A stretch of DNA of 64,000 nt from Hyphomicrobiales bacterium. GTDB taxonomy: Bacteria; Pseudomonadota; Alphaproteobacteria; Rhizobiales; Rhizobiaceae. Position 1 is the first letter of the stretch, and each line of letters starts with the position of its first letter. The translations under genes and the position numbers were made by a program. Below the pieces are notes generated by a model. It was not told the origin of the DNA and did no database searches. It saw only the letters and a list, made by a program, of their open reading frames with translations. This document shows, in pieces, positions 27,739-36,718 of the stretch. Location: the NCBI GenBank assembly GCA_900470965.1, contig UCCS01000006.1, positions 62,001 to 126,000 on the forward strand, given 5' to 3'.

Positions 27739-29577
27739 ATGAGTGATCAGCCTGCAGCATCCGTCTCTCCGGTTCTTTCCGTCCGGAACCTGACCACCTC
27801 TTTTCTCGCCGACGGCGAGTGGAGACCGGTCGTCCGTAGTGTCTCCTTCGATGTCATGCCGGGGGAAACGGTCGCCATTGTCGGCGAGAGCGGGTCTGGC
27901 AAGAGCGTCACCTCGCTTTCCATCATGCGCTTGCTCGCCAAGGGCTCAAGCCGCGTCGAAGGCAGTATCACGCTCAATGGGCGCGATATCCTTTCCCTCT
28001 CCGACAAGGAGATGCGTTCCGTGCGCGGCAAGGATGCGGCCATGATCTTTCAGGAACCGATGACCAGCCTGAACCCGATCTTCACCATCGGTCGGCAGAT
28101 TTCCGAGGCACTCACCTGCCACGGCGATATCAGCAAGGCTGACGCACGAGCCGAAACGATCCGCCTCCTGGAAAAGGTGCGCATTCCGAACGCCGCATCC
28201 CGCTTCGATGAATACCCGCACCAGTTTTCCGGCGGCATGCGCCAGCGCGTTATGATTGCCATGGCACTCGCATCAAGGCCGAAGCTTTTGATCGCCGACG
28301 AACCGACCACCGCGCTCGACGTCACCATCCAGGGCCAGATCCTTGATCTCATCAAGGTGCTGCAGGAAGAGGAAGGCATGTCCGTTCTCTTCATCACCCA
28401 TGACATGGGCGTCGTCGCCGAGATCGCCGATCGCACTATCGTCATGTATCGCGGCGAAGCGGTCGAAACCGGCACGACAGACGATATATTCAATCGCGGC
28501 AAACATCCCTATACACGCGCCCTGCTCTCTGCCGTGCCGCGGCTCGGCTCGATGGATGGTCGCAAATGGCCGCTGCGTTTCCCGGTGATCGACACGGCGA
28601 CCGGCGAACGCCGCGAGCCGGTGGAAGTGGCCGAAACCGTCGACCGCCGCAAGACGCCGATCCTCGAAGTGAAGAACCTCGTTACCCGCTTCGATATTCG
28701 CGGCGGTCTCCTCGGCCGCAAGACCGGCGCCATCCACGCCGTGGAGGATGTGTCCTTCGAACTCTTCCAGGGCGAGACGCTGTCGCTCGTCGGCGAATCC
28801 GGCTGCGGTAAATCCACCACCGGACGTTCGATCACACGCCTGGTGCAGCCGAACGCCGGCTCCGTCAGCCTTGACGGCTATGACGTGCTGAACCTCGACG
28901 CGATCAGCCTGCGTCAGATGCGCCGCAGCATCCAGATGATCTTCCAGGACCCCTTCGCCAGCCTCAATCCGCGCATGACGATAGGGGCTGCCGTCGCCGA
29001 ACCCATTGTCGAACATGGTCTAGGCACCCGTGCCCAGGCTCGCGAAAAGGCCGCCGACCTGCTCGAACGCGTCGGCCTGAAGCCGGATATGATGAAGCGT
29101 TACCCGCATGAATTTTCCGGCGGTCAGCGCCAGCGCATCTGCATCGCCCGCGCTCTTGCGCTCGACCCGAAGGTGATCGTCGCGGATGAAAGCGTGTCCG
29201 CCCTCGACGTTTCGATCAAGGCGCAGGTCTGCAATCTGCTGATGGATCTGCAGCAGAGCCTCAACCTCGCCTTCCTTTTCATCTCTCACGACATGGCGGT
29301 CGTCGAACGTGTCAGCCACCGCGTTGCGGTCATGTATCTCGGCGAGATCGTCGAGATCGGCCCGCGCGAAGAGCTCTTCCGCAATCCGCAGCATCCCTAC
29401 ACCAAGAAGCTGATGGCGGCTGTTCCGGTGCCCGATCCCGCCCGCCGCGGCATTCGCCGCAACCTCGGCACCGACGAACTGAAAAGCCCCGTCCGCCCCG
29501 TGGGTTACGTGCCCCCGAAGCGTCAGTTCCGCGAGGTCGTAGCAGGCCATATGGTGCGGATGGAGGAAGCCGCCTGA
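27739..29577 (+). CDS. Fused double ABC ATPase for dipeptide-class import (DppD-DppF type)
   Basis: The 612-residue protein contains two complete ATPase halves. Half one (~8-290) has Walker A GESGSGKS, signature FSGGMRQR and Walker B LLIADEPTTALD. Half two (~310-590) has GESGCGKST, FSGGQRQR and VIVADESVSALD. Each half ends with an oligopeptide-type C-terminal extension (HPYTRALLSAVP, HPYTKKLMAAVPVPDP). It ends the system B operon. Since system A (14.6-18.0 kb) has no ATPase of its own, this protein might serve both. Confidence 0.96.
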   Translation: MSDQPAASVSPVLSVRNLTTSFLADGEWRPVVRSVSFDVMPGETVAIVGESGSGKSVTSLSIMRLLAKGSSRVEGSITLNGRDILSLSDKEMRSVRGKDAAMIFQEPMTSLNPIFTIGRQISEALTCHGDISKADARAETIRLLEKVRIPNAASRFDEYPHQFSGGMRQRVMIAMALASRPKLLIADEPTTALDVTIQGQILDLIKVLQEEEGMSVLFITHDMGVVAEIADRTIVMYRGEAVETGTTDDIFNRGKHPYTRALLSAVPRLGSMDGRKWPLRFPVIDTATGERREPVEVAETVDRRKTPILEVKNLVTRFDIRGGLLGRKTGAIHAVEDVSFELFQGETLSLVGESGCGKSTTGRSITRLVQPNAGSVSLDGYDVLNLDAISLRQMRRSIQMIFQDPFASLNPRMTIGAAVAEPIVEHGLGTRAQAREKAADLLERVGLKPDMMKRYPHEFSGGQRQRICIARALALDPKVIVADESVSALDVSIKAQVCNLLMDLQQSLNLAFLFISHDMAVVERVSHRVAVMYLGEIVEIGPREELFRNPQHPYTKKLMAAVPVPDPARRGIRRNLGTDELKSPVRPVGYVPPKRQFREVVAGHMVRMEEAA

Positions 29578-29833
29578 GCTAGTCCAGGAGGCTCAACGGA
29601 CAGTTTAGGGATGGTAGGTATTGCACGGAACGGACCACATACGGGGGGTGCGGTTTAATCCCTTTTGCTGCATCGCTTATATCATTTATTCCAGATATTA
29701 TTTCAGTGGGAATTATTAACGCCAATCGGCGACGTTTGTGTTCTCTTATCCTTGCGAATCAAAAAGGTTTGATTTGCCTGGGGGCAGCCACCATGTTGAA
29801 GCATGGGGCGATAGAACAGTTGGGCAGGAGCAC

Positions 29834-31165
29834 ATGCTGCAACGGATTGAAGACATTGATGCCGCGCTAGTTGATAGGCTGCAGCATTCAGCGTTCAAAT
29901 ATTTCCTGAAATATTCCAATTCTGAAAACGGCCTTGTGCCGGATACGTCGATCCCCGGCGTGCCGGCGAGCATCGCCGCGGTCGGCTTCGGACTTTCCTC
30001 CTATCCCGTCGGCGTCGAGCGCGGCTGGATCAGCCGCGCGGAAGCTGCCGAACGCGTCTTCAACACGCTGCATTTTTTCGCCAACGCCAAGCAGGGCACG
30101 GAACGCCACGCGACCGGGCATCGCGGTTTCTTCTACCACTTCCTGCACGTGGATACCGGCAACCGCGCCTGGAACAGCGAGCTTTCGACCATCGATACTG
30201 CTCTGCTCGTCGCCGGTATCCTGACCGCCGCGCAATATTTCGACGGCGAGGATCAAACCGAGACCGAGATTCGCGCGCTCGCAAAATTCATCTATGAGCG
30301 CGTCGACTGGCGCTGGGCGCTGAACAAGGGCGATTGTATCTCGATGGGCTGGAAGCCCTCTTCGGGCTTTCTGCGCTGGCGCTACCATGGCTTCGATGAA
30401 GCGATCATTCTCTACACACTGGCGCTGGCATCACCGACCTACCCGATCCCGCAATCGAGTTATGACGCCTTCACGGCAAGCTATTCGTGGATGATCTTCA
30501 ACGAGCAGCCCTATCTCTATGCCGGCCCGCTCTTCATCCATCTCTTCTCCCATGCCTGGATCGATTTCCGAGGCATCCAGGACAAGCCGATGGTCGAGCG
30601 GAACTGGGACTATTTCCGCAACACGCAGGTCGTCATCAACGTCCAGCGCGACTACGCGGAACGCAATCCCGGCCAGTTCGTCGGCTACAGCAAGGATATC
30701 TGGGGCTTCACGGCTTGCGATGGCCCGCCGCCGACGCGGCGCATGCGCGGTGGCCGCAGCCCGAAAGTACTGGGTTATGCTGCCCGCGGTGCTCCGCTCG
30801 GCCCCGATGACGGCACGATCGCGCCCTGGGCAGCGCTCGGCTGCCTGCCCTACGACCGGCAGGCTGCCCTGGACGGCACCAAGGCGCTGCTGACGACCTA
30901 TCCGAACCTGCTCCTGGAAGGCGGCTTCCCTGGCGGCTTCAACCCAACAGTCCAGACCAAGCGGCCTGAGGGTTGGGTCGATGACCGAACCGTGGCCATA
31001 GACCAGGGCCTTCTCGTCATGACGATCGAGAACGACCGCTCAGACTTCATCTGGAAGCTGATGCGCAAGTCGCCGGTCATCCGCCTCGGCCTCGAGCGCG
31101 CTGGCTTCACCGGCGGCTGGCTGGCCGGCGAAGAGCCGCAGGAACTGGTTCTGAAGGCGGGCTGA
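29834..31165 (+). CDS. Glycoamylase-like protein (PF10091, GH144-type), copy 2
   Basis: The product is 443 residues from the ATG at 29834, preceded by GGCAGGAG; an upstream GTG (29738) would add 32 residues unlike the family. It is a clear paralogue of the gene at 12609: GHRGFFYHFLHVDTGNRAWN, SELSTIDTALLVAGILTAAQ, SHAWIDFRGIQDKP, SKDIWGFTACDGPPP, GPDDGTIAPWAALG and a C-terminal LERAGFTGGWLAG. No signal peptide. The family includes endo-beta-1,2-glucanases; substrate here is not known. The preceding 256-base gap (29578-29833) is AT-rich and holds no other gene. It is convergent with the iron-transport genes, 2 bases apart. Confidence 0.85.
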   Translation: MLQRIEDIDAALVDRLQHSAFKYFLKYSNSENGLVPDTSIPGVPASIAAVGFGLSSYPVGVERGWISRAEAAERVFNTLHFFANAKQGTERHATGHRGFFYHFLHVDTGNRAWNSELSTIDTALLVAGILTAAQYFDGEDQTETEIRALAKFIYERVDWRWALNKGDCISMGWKPSSGFLRWRYHGFDEAIILYTLALASPTYPIPQSSYDAFTASYSWMIFNEQPYLYAGPLFIHLFSHAWIDFRGIQDKPMVERNWDYFRNTQVVINVQRDYAERNPGQFVGYSKDIWGFTACDGPPPTRRMRGGRSPKVLGYAARGAPLGPDDGTIAPWAALGCLPYDRQAALDGTKALLTTYPNLLLEGGFPGGFNPTVQTKRPEGWVDDRTVAIDQGLLVMTIENDRSDFIWKLMRKSPVIRLGLERAGFTGGWLAGEEPQELVLKAG

Positions 31166-31167
31166 AC

Positions 31168-32205
31168 CTAACGCGAAAAGACATGCGCCTTGCCGGCGAT
31201 ATCGAGGCGAACGAGATCGCCCCGCGCCGGCAACGCCACACTCGATGTCTTGATGAGGATCGGCGGCAGGGCGACAGCGGCAAGCGACACCGCCACCGTG
31301 CAGGTCGCGCCGCCGAATTCTACATCCACGACACGCCCGCCATATTTCGCATTGTCCTCACCGACAACGACGCGGATCTGCTCCGGCCGCAGCATGATTT
31401 CCGCCTTGCCCTGATGGGCTCCCTCAACCGGCACGCTGCCGAGCGCACAATCGGCAAAACCATTCTTGATGATCGCCGGCAGCATCACCGCATCGCCAAG
31501 GAAAAGCGCCGTCTCGCGATCCCGCGGCTTGAGATAGAGCGTCTGCGGCGTGCCGGCCTGCACAAGCCTCCCCTCGCGCAATACCGCAACCTGATCGGCA
31601 AAGGACAGGGCCTCACCCTGATCGTGGGTCACGAGGACGGCGGTGATGCCGGCGGCCTGCAACACGCGGGCCACGGCCTTTCGCATGTTTTCACGGAGGC
31701 CCGTATCCAGGGCCGAAAACGGCTCATCCAGCAGCATCAGGCGCGGCCGGCGGCCGAGCGCACGGGCAAGCGCCACACGCTGCTGCTGGCCGCCCGAAAG
31801 CTGGTGCGGGCGGCGATCCAGCATACTGTTTTCCAGCTCCACCATTTCCAGAAGGTCGCGAATTCGCTTTTCGCGATCCGGCGCGCCGCGCTCGAAACCG
31901 AAACCGATATTCTCGGCCACGCTCAGATGCGGAAAGAGAGCGCCATCCTGCGAGACGATGCCGATGCCGCGCTTGTGGGCGGGAACGCACGCCGGCCCGT
32001 CAGCGAGCACCTCACCATCGAGCGTCACCCGGCCGACATCAGGCTGTTCGAAGCCGGCAATGATGCGCAGCAGCGTCGTCTTGCCGGAACCGGAGGGACC
32101 GACAACCGCCGTGCGGCTGCCCGCCTGCACTTCAAGCGAGATATCCTTCAAGGCCTGAACCGGCCCATAACGCTTGCTGATAGCGTCGATCGTAAGCAGC
32201 GTCAT
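31168..32205 (-). CDS. fbpC: Iron(III)-type ABC importer ATPase (FbpC-like)
   Basis: The 345-residue ATPase has Walker [19 protein letters not shown], signature [15 protein letters not shown] and Walker [15 protein letters not shown]-terminal TOBE-like regulatory domain (~240-345) includes [20 protein letters not shown]. It overlaps the permease gene by 4 bases (32202-32205) and ends the operon fbpA-fbpB-fbpC. Substrate class comes from the neighbours. Confidence 0.93.
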   Translation of the reverse strand: MTLLTIDAISKRYGPVQALKDISLEVQAGSRTAVVGPSGSGKTTLLRIIAGFEQPDVGRVTLDGEVLADGPACVPAHKRGIGIVSQDGALFPHLSVAENIGFGFERGAPDREKRIRDLLEMVELENSMLDRRPHQLSGGQQQRVALARALGRRPRLMLLDEPFSALDTGLRENMRKAVARVLQAAGITAVLVTHDQGEALSFADQVAVLREGRLVQAGTPQTLYLKPRDRETALFLGDAVMLPAIIKNGFADCALGSVPVEGAHQGKAEIMLRPEQIRVVVGEDNAKYGGRVVDVEFGGATCTVAVSLAAVALPPILIKTSSVALPARGDLVRLDIAGKAHVFSR

Positions 32206-33860
32206 TGGCCGGCAGTCCGTTTCGATTGGGCATAGAGCATGAGGGTGAGCGGCAGCGACAGCACGACCATCATAAAGGCATAGGGTGCTGCGGAGACATA
32301 ATCGATCTCACTGGTCATCGACCAGAATTTCGTCGCCAGCGTATCGACGCCGTTTGGCGACAACATCAGCGTCGCCGTCAGTTCATTGGTGATGCCGAGT
32401 GCTGCGAGCGCCACGCTGGCGGCGGCCCCCGGCGCTGCGAGCCGCATGGTTATCTGGCGCACGGCCTGTCCCGGCGTGCGGCCAAGCCCCATTGCCGCCC
32501 GCTCCAGCTCGACAGGCGCCTGCGCAATGCTGGCGCGCAGGCCGACCATGGCGCGCGGCAGGAAGAGCAGTACATAGGCGACGAGCAGCGTTGCAAAGGT
32601 CTGGTAGAGCGGCAGGATGAGACGGACGGTGATCGAGACAAGCGCAAGCGCCACGACGACACCGGGCAGCGAACCGACATAATAGTGGCAGGCTTCGAGG
32701 ATGCGCTGGAGGCGGCCCGGCGCGCGCACCGAGAGCCAGGCCATAGGGGCAGCAGCGATCGTCGTCAGCACGCCACCGGCGACGGCGAGAACGATCGTCT
32801 GTGCAAAGGCACTCGCCACCTCAATGCGCCAGATGCCGAGCCCGCCGAGATAGAGCCAACGCCCGAGCGTGATCAGCGGCACGCCGAGCGTCAGCGCTGC
32901 GAGGACGATCGGCAGCGCCACGGCGGGCACTACGAACCAGCCGAGCCGGCGACGGCCTGCCGGGCGCGCTGAGCCGGAGCCAACGCGTGCATATCGCTCA
33001 TTGCCGCGCAGCAGGATCTCGAGGCCGAGCAGGAACAGGCAGCAGGCGACGAGCACGCCGCCGAGCATGTTGGAAGCCGGGCTGTTGTAGGAAGACTGGA
33101 ACTGGTCGACGATCGCGGTTGCAAACGTGTCGAAGCGGATCATCACGAACAGACCGTATTCCGACAGCAGGTGCAGCGCGATCAGCAGCGAGCCGCCGCA
33201 GATGGCCAGGCGAAGCTGCGGCAGAACCGTGCGGAAGAAGACCCGCCACGGATCGAGGCCAAGCGAAGCAGCGGCATCCTCGATGGCCGGATCGAGCCGG
33301 CGGAGTGCCGCGGCAACCGGGAGATAGAGGAAGGGGTAATAGGCAAGCACCGAAACAAAGACGCCGCTCTGCAACCCGCGCATGCCTGGAAGCAGGCTGA
33401 CCCAGGCATAGGAATGCACGAAGGCCGGCACGGCAAGCGGGGCAATAGCGAGCCACGCCCAGAGCCGTGCGAACGGGATATCCGTCCGCTCTGTCAGCCA
33501 GGCGAGTGTGACGGCAAGCGCGATAGACAGCGGAACGGTGATCGATTCCAAAAGAACCGTATTGATGAGAAGCTCGCCGACGCGCGGGCGAAAGACCAGC
33601 GTTTTTACCGTTTCCCAGCCGACATCATAGGTCACCCAGGCGATGAAGCCGAGCGGCACGAGGCTGAAGATCGCTACGATCGATGCGAGGAGAACGACGG
33701 AAGCGTGCGGCATGCGCCAGCGCGGCAAAACCATTCGCGAGGCCTTTGGCGCCTCGTTGCCGGATGCGAGCAATCTATTGTCCTGCAGCAAGGCCGATGC
33801 CTTCACACGCTGAAAAAGGAAGGCAACCGCCTTTGAGGAGCGGTTGCCGGATTTTGTCAT
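32202..33860 (-). CDS. fbpB: Iron(III)-type ABC permease (FbpB-like, two fused halves)
   Basis: The 552-residue permease has about 12 membrane helices in two BPD_transp_1 halves, as is usual for FbpB. Docking loops are seen in each half ([20 protein letters not shown] and [20 protein letters not shown]). The start is uncertain: the ATG at 33860 gives a 40-residue basic lead, while one at 33734 ([20 protein letters not shown]) would fit the family N-terminus but lacks a strong ribosome-binding site. It lies 63 bases downstream of fbpA. Confidence 0.92.
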   Translation of the reverse strand: MTKSGNRSSKAVAFLFQRVKASALLQDNRLLASGNEAPKASRMVLPRWRMPHASVVLLASIVAIFSLVPLGFIAWVTYDVGWETVKTLVFRPRVGELLINTVLLESITVPLSIALAVTLAWLTERTDIPFARLWAWLAIAPLAVPAFVHSYAWVSLLPGMRGLQSGVFVSVLAYYPFLYLPVAAALRRLDPAIEDAAASLGLDPWRVFFRTVLPQLRLAICGGSLLIALHLLSEYGLFVMIRFDTFATAIVDQFQSSYNSPASNMLGGVLVACCLFLLGLEILLRGNERYARVGSGSARPAGRRRLGWFVVPAVALPIVLAALTLGVPLITLGRWLYLGGLGIWRIEVASAFAQTIVLAVAGGVLTTIAAAPMAWLSVRAPGRLQRILEACHYYVGSLPGVVVALALVSITVRLILPLYQTFATLLVAYVLLFLPRAMVGLRASIAQAPVELERAAMGLGRTPGQAVRQITMRLAAPGAAASVALAALGITNELTATLMLSPNGVDTLATKFWSMTSEIDYVSAAPYAFMMVVLSLPLTLMLYAQSKRTAGQ

Positions 33861-33923
33861 GCCCTAAGGTTTTCTTGAGCCAAAAGCAATAGTTTTGGCT
33901 GGAAGAAGACTGTGGCAGAAAGG

Positions 33924-34949
33924 TTAGATAAGGCCGGCGGCCGTCATCAACTCTACAACCTTCTTGCTGTCGAGGGTCGAGGCTTCAACCTTCGGCGCGT
34001 TGAGGTCGGAAAGCGGTACCAGCCTGTCGTTGGAGGCTGCATCCTTGCCGATGGCGTATTCAAAGGAATCGCCGTCCTTGAGCACGGTCTGGCCAGCCTT
34101 GCTAGTGAGATACTTGATGAAAGCCTGAGCTTCCTTCATGTGTTGCGTGGACTTCAGGATACCGCCGCCCGAAACGGAAACGAAGGCGCCCGGATCCTGG
34201 TTCTTGAAATAGTGCAGGCCGACATTCTTGCTGTTCTCGCCGGTCTTGGCCTGATCGCCGAACCAGTAGTAGTGATAGATGATCGCGCCTTCGACTTCAC
34301 CGGCATTAACCGCCTTCATGGCAACGCTGTTGCCCTTGTAGGGGGTGGCATTGTCCTTGAGACCCTTCAGCCAGGCCTTGGTGGCGTCTTCACCCTTCAG
34401 CTGCAGGAAGGCGGCAACGATTGCCTGGAAGTCTGCGCCGGCGGGAGCCGCGCCCCAGCGACCCTTCCAGGCCGGATCCTGCAGATCGAGCATCGACTTC
34501 GGCAGCTTGTCTTCGGTCAGCTTCGTCTTGTCATAGGCAAAAACCGTGGTGCGCGCGGCAATGCCGGTCCACATGCCGTCGGCCGGGCGATACTGCTCCG
34601 GAACCTGGTCCAGCGTGTCCTTATCGACGGGCGCAAACAGGCCGGCGCCATCGACCAGCGTCATGGCCGGCGAGTTTTCGGTGAGGAAAACGTCGGCGGG
34701 CGAAGCATCGCCTTCCTGGATGATCTGGTTGGCGAACTGCATATCGCTGCCCTGGCGCATGGTGACCTTGATGCCGGTCTCCTTGGTGAAGGCATCGATC
34801 CATTCGCGGCCGAGGCTTTCGTGCTGGGCATTATAGACGACGATGCCTTCAGACTGCTGCGCATTGGCACTGCCTGCGAGCGCGGTGGCCGCGAGAAGTG
34901 AAGCGGCAAGCGCAAGCGCGCCGGAAAGACGGTTAAGAGCAATTTTCAT
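33924..34949 (-). CDS. fbpA: Iron(III)-binding periplasmic protein (FbpA-like)
   Basis: The product is 341 residues from the ATG at 34949 (MKIALNRLSGALALAASLLA), preceded by GGAGG; the open frame upstream is not coding. The signal peptide ends at ...GSANA-QQ (residue 30). The tyrosine cluster that binds ferric ion in this family is present as IIYHYYWFGD (Tyr225, 227, 228). GMWTGIAARTTVFAYDK and DPGAFVSVSGGGILK are also typical. It leads the fbpABC operon; its promoter carries a TGA-N9-TCA element. Confidence 0.94.
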   Translation of the reverse strand: MKIALNRLSGALALAASLLAATALAGSANAQQSEGIVVYNAQHESLGREWIDAFTKETGIKVTMRQGSDMQFANQIIQEGDASPADVFLTENSPAMTLVDGAGLFAPVDKDTLDQVPEQYRPADGMWTGIAARTTVFAYDKTKLTEDKLPKSMLDLQDPAWKGRWGAAPAGADFQAIVAAFLQLKGEDATKAWLKGLKDNATPYKGNSVAMKAVNAGEVEGAIIYHYYWFGDQAKTGENSKNVGLHYFKNQDPGAFVSVSGGGILKSTQHMKEAQAFIKYLTSKAGQTVLKDGDSFEYAIGKDAASNDRLVPLSDLNAPKVEASTLDSKKVVELMTAAGLI

Positions 34950-34997
34950 GATGGCCTCCGTGGCGATGTCACCCGAGCTCCCAAGGGTGATGGCAGG

Positions 34998-35026
34998 CGT
35001 ATATTTTTGTTGACTGATTACTTCAA
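34998..35026 (-). promoter_or_regulatory. fbpA promoter with iron-responsive (RirA-type) operator
   Basis: On the minus strand TTGAAG (35021-35026) and TATACG (34998-35003) are spaced by 17 bases. TGA-N9-TCA (35011-35025), the rhizobial iron-responsive operator consensus, overlaps the -35 and spacer. This fits repression by RirA when iron is plentiful. Confidence 0.55.
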
Positions 35027-35103
35027 GTTTCGAGGTCAAAAATAACATCACATTATCTTGACTCAATCTTTCATCTTCGCGGGGAATAAATCCGGATTTC
35101 GTC

Positions 35104-35136
35104 AAAAAAAGCGACGCCGGTGAGGCGTCGCTTTTT
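35104..35136 (-). terminator. Rho-independent terminator after P6C dehydrogenase gene
   Basis: A perfect 8-bp stem GCGACGCC/GGCGTCGC (35111-35118 with 35124-35131), 5-base loop, followed on the minus strand by seven T. It lies 19 bases after the stop at 35155. A-runs on the other side make it potentially bidirectional. Confidence 0.88.
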
Positions 35137-35154
35137 AGATTCCAATGCGTTAGC

Positions 35155-36693
35155 TTATTCGACGTCGAACTTGACGCCCTGCGCCAGCGGCAGGGTCTTG
35201 CCGTAATTGACGGTGTTGGTGGAGCGTCGCATGTAAGCCTTCCAGGCATCCGAACCGGATTCACGGCCGCCGCCTGTCTCCTTCTCGCCGCCAAAGGCTC
35301 CGCCGATCTCAGCACCGGACGGACCAATATTGACATTGGCGATGCCGCAATCCGAACCGCGCGAAGACAGGAAGGTCTCAGCTTCGCGCATATTGTTGGT
35401 GAAGATCGAGGACGACAGGCCCTGCGGCACGGCGTTGTGCAGCTCCAGCACAGCGTCGAAATCGCTATACTTGATAACGTAGAGGATTGGCGCGAAGGTT
35501 TCCTGCTCGACCGGGCCGGTTTGCTCAGACATTTCGACGAGTGCGGGGCGAACATAGAAGGCTTCTGCCGAACCGTTCTCGACGCGCTCACCACCGACGA
35601 CAGCGCCGCCGGCGGCCTTTGCCTGACCGAGAGCCGTCTGCATCTTGTCAAAGGCCTGCCCGTCGATCAGCGGGCCAACCAGCGTGCCTGTTTCCAGCGG
35701 GTTGCCGATCGTCACCGAACCATAGGCCTTCTTCAGCCGCGGAACGAGCTGGTCGTAGACGCTCTCATGCACGAAGAGACGGCGCAGCGTCGTGCAGCGC
35801 TGGCCGGCCGTGCCCATGGCCGCGAAGGCAACGCCCCGCAGCGTCAGATCAAGATCGGCCGTCGGGCAGACGATTGCGGCATTGTTGCCGCCAAGCTCCA
35901 GGATTGCGCGGGCAAAGCGCTGCGACAGGCGCGGACCTACGGCGCGGCCCATGGCCGTGGAGCCGGTGGCCGAAACGAGCGGGATCTTCGGATGGTCGAC
36001 CAGCACTTCGCCAACCTCGCGGCCGCCGATCAGGAGCGTCGAGAGATTTGCCGGCGCCTTGCCGCCTTCGGCAACAAAACGCTTCAGCGCCTTCTCGAAC
36101 AGCGCCTGGACGGCAAGCGCCGTCAGCGGCGTCTTTTCCGAAGGCTTCCAGACCGTGGAATTGCCGCAGACGATGGCGAGTGCTGCATTCCACGACCAGA
36201 CAGCCACAGGGAAATTGAACGCCGAGATGATGCCGATGGCGCCAAGTGGATGCCAGCTTTCCATCATCCGGTGCTCGGCGCGCTCGGTGGCGATCGTCAG
36301 GCCATAGAGCTGGCGGGAAAGGCCGACTGCGAAATCGCAGATATCGATCATTTCCTGCACTTCGCCGAGGCCTTCGGAGGTGATCTTGCCGACTTCGATC
36401 GAGACCAGGCGGCCGAGCGCAACCTTGGAAGCGCGCAGTTCTTCGCCGAGCAGGCGGATCAGCTCGCCGCGCTTCGGCGCCGGAACGGCACGCCATTCGA
36501 GGAAAGCCGTGTGCGCCGCGTCGATCGCCGCCTTGGCGTCCGCAACAGAATGCTCCTTCAGCTTTCCGATTTCCTTGCCCGTGATCGGTGATGTCACCGA
36601 AAGCGCACCGCCGGTGTATCTGTTGGCATCGACGCCGAGATCGGCGAGCAGCTTGGCGGTTTCGGTGGCGAGATCGAGGACGGCGATGGTCAT
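35155..36693 (-). CDS. amaB: L-piperidine-6-carboxylate / alpha-aminoadipate semialdehyde dehydrogenase (ALDH7-like)
   Basis: Oxidises aminoadipate semialdehyde (in equilibrium with piperidine-6-carboxylate) to 2-aminoadipate in lysine breakdown. The product has 512 residues from the ATG at 36693; a longer frame overlaps the upstream gene. Aldehyde dehydrogenase residues are Asn160 (SAFNFPVAVWSWN), Glu266 (ILELGGNNAAIV) and nucleophile Cys300 (GTAGQRCTTLRRLFVH). The GQRCTTLRR motif marks the ALDH7/antiquitin group. It is last in the set with the pipecolate-oxidase-like and DUF1338 genes and ends at a good terminator. Confidence 0.9.
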   Translation of the reverse strand: MTIAVLDLATETAKLLADLGVDANRYTGGALSVTSPITGKEIGKLKEHSVADAKAAIDAAHTAFLEWRAVPAPKRGELIRLLGEELRASKVALGRLVSIEVGKITSEGLGEVQEMIDICDFAVGLSRQLYGLTIATERAEHRMMESWHPLGAIGIISAFNFPVAVWSWNAALAIVCGNSTVWKPSEKTPLTALAVQALFEKALKRFVAEGGKAPANLSTLLIGGREVGEVLVDHPKIPLVSATGSTAMGRAVGPRLSQRFARAILELGGNNAAIVCPTADLDLTLRGVAFAAMGTAGQRCTTLRRLFVHESVYDQLVPRLKKAYGSVTIGNPLETGTLVGPLIDGQAFDKMQTALGQAKAAGGAVVGGERVENGSAEAFYVRPALVEMSEQTGPVEQETFAPILYVIKYSDFDAVLELHNAVPQGLSSSIFTNNMREAETFLSSRGSDCGIANVNIGPSGAEIGGAFGGEKETGGGRESGSDAWKAYMRRSTNTVNYGKTLPLAQGVKFDVE

Positions 36694-36718
36694 TGTCTTG
36701 GTTCCATTCTTGTTGTTC

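Noticed and set aside
34950..35651. N-terminal extension of the fbpA frame
   Set aside because: It covers the promoter, terminator and part of amaB antisense; the signal peptide and ribosome-binding site place the start at 34949.
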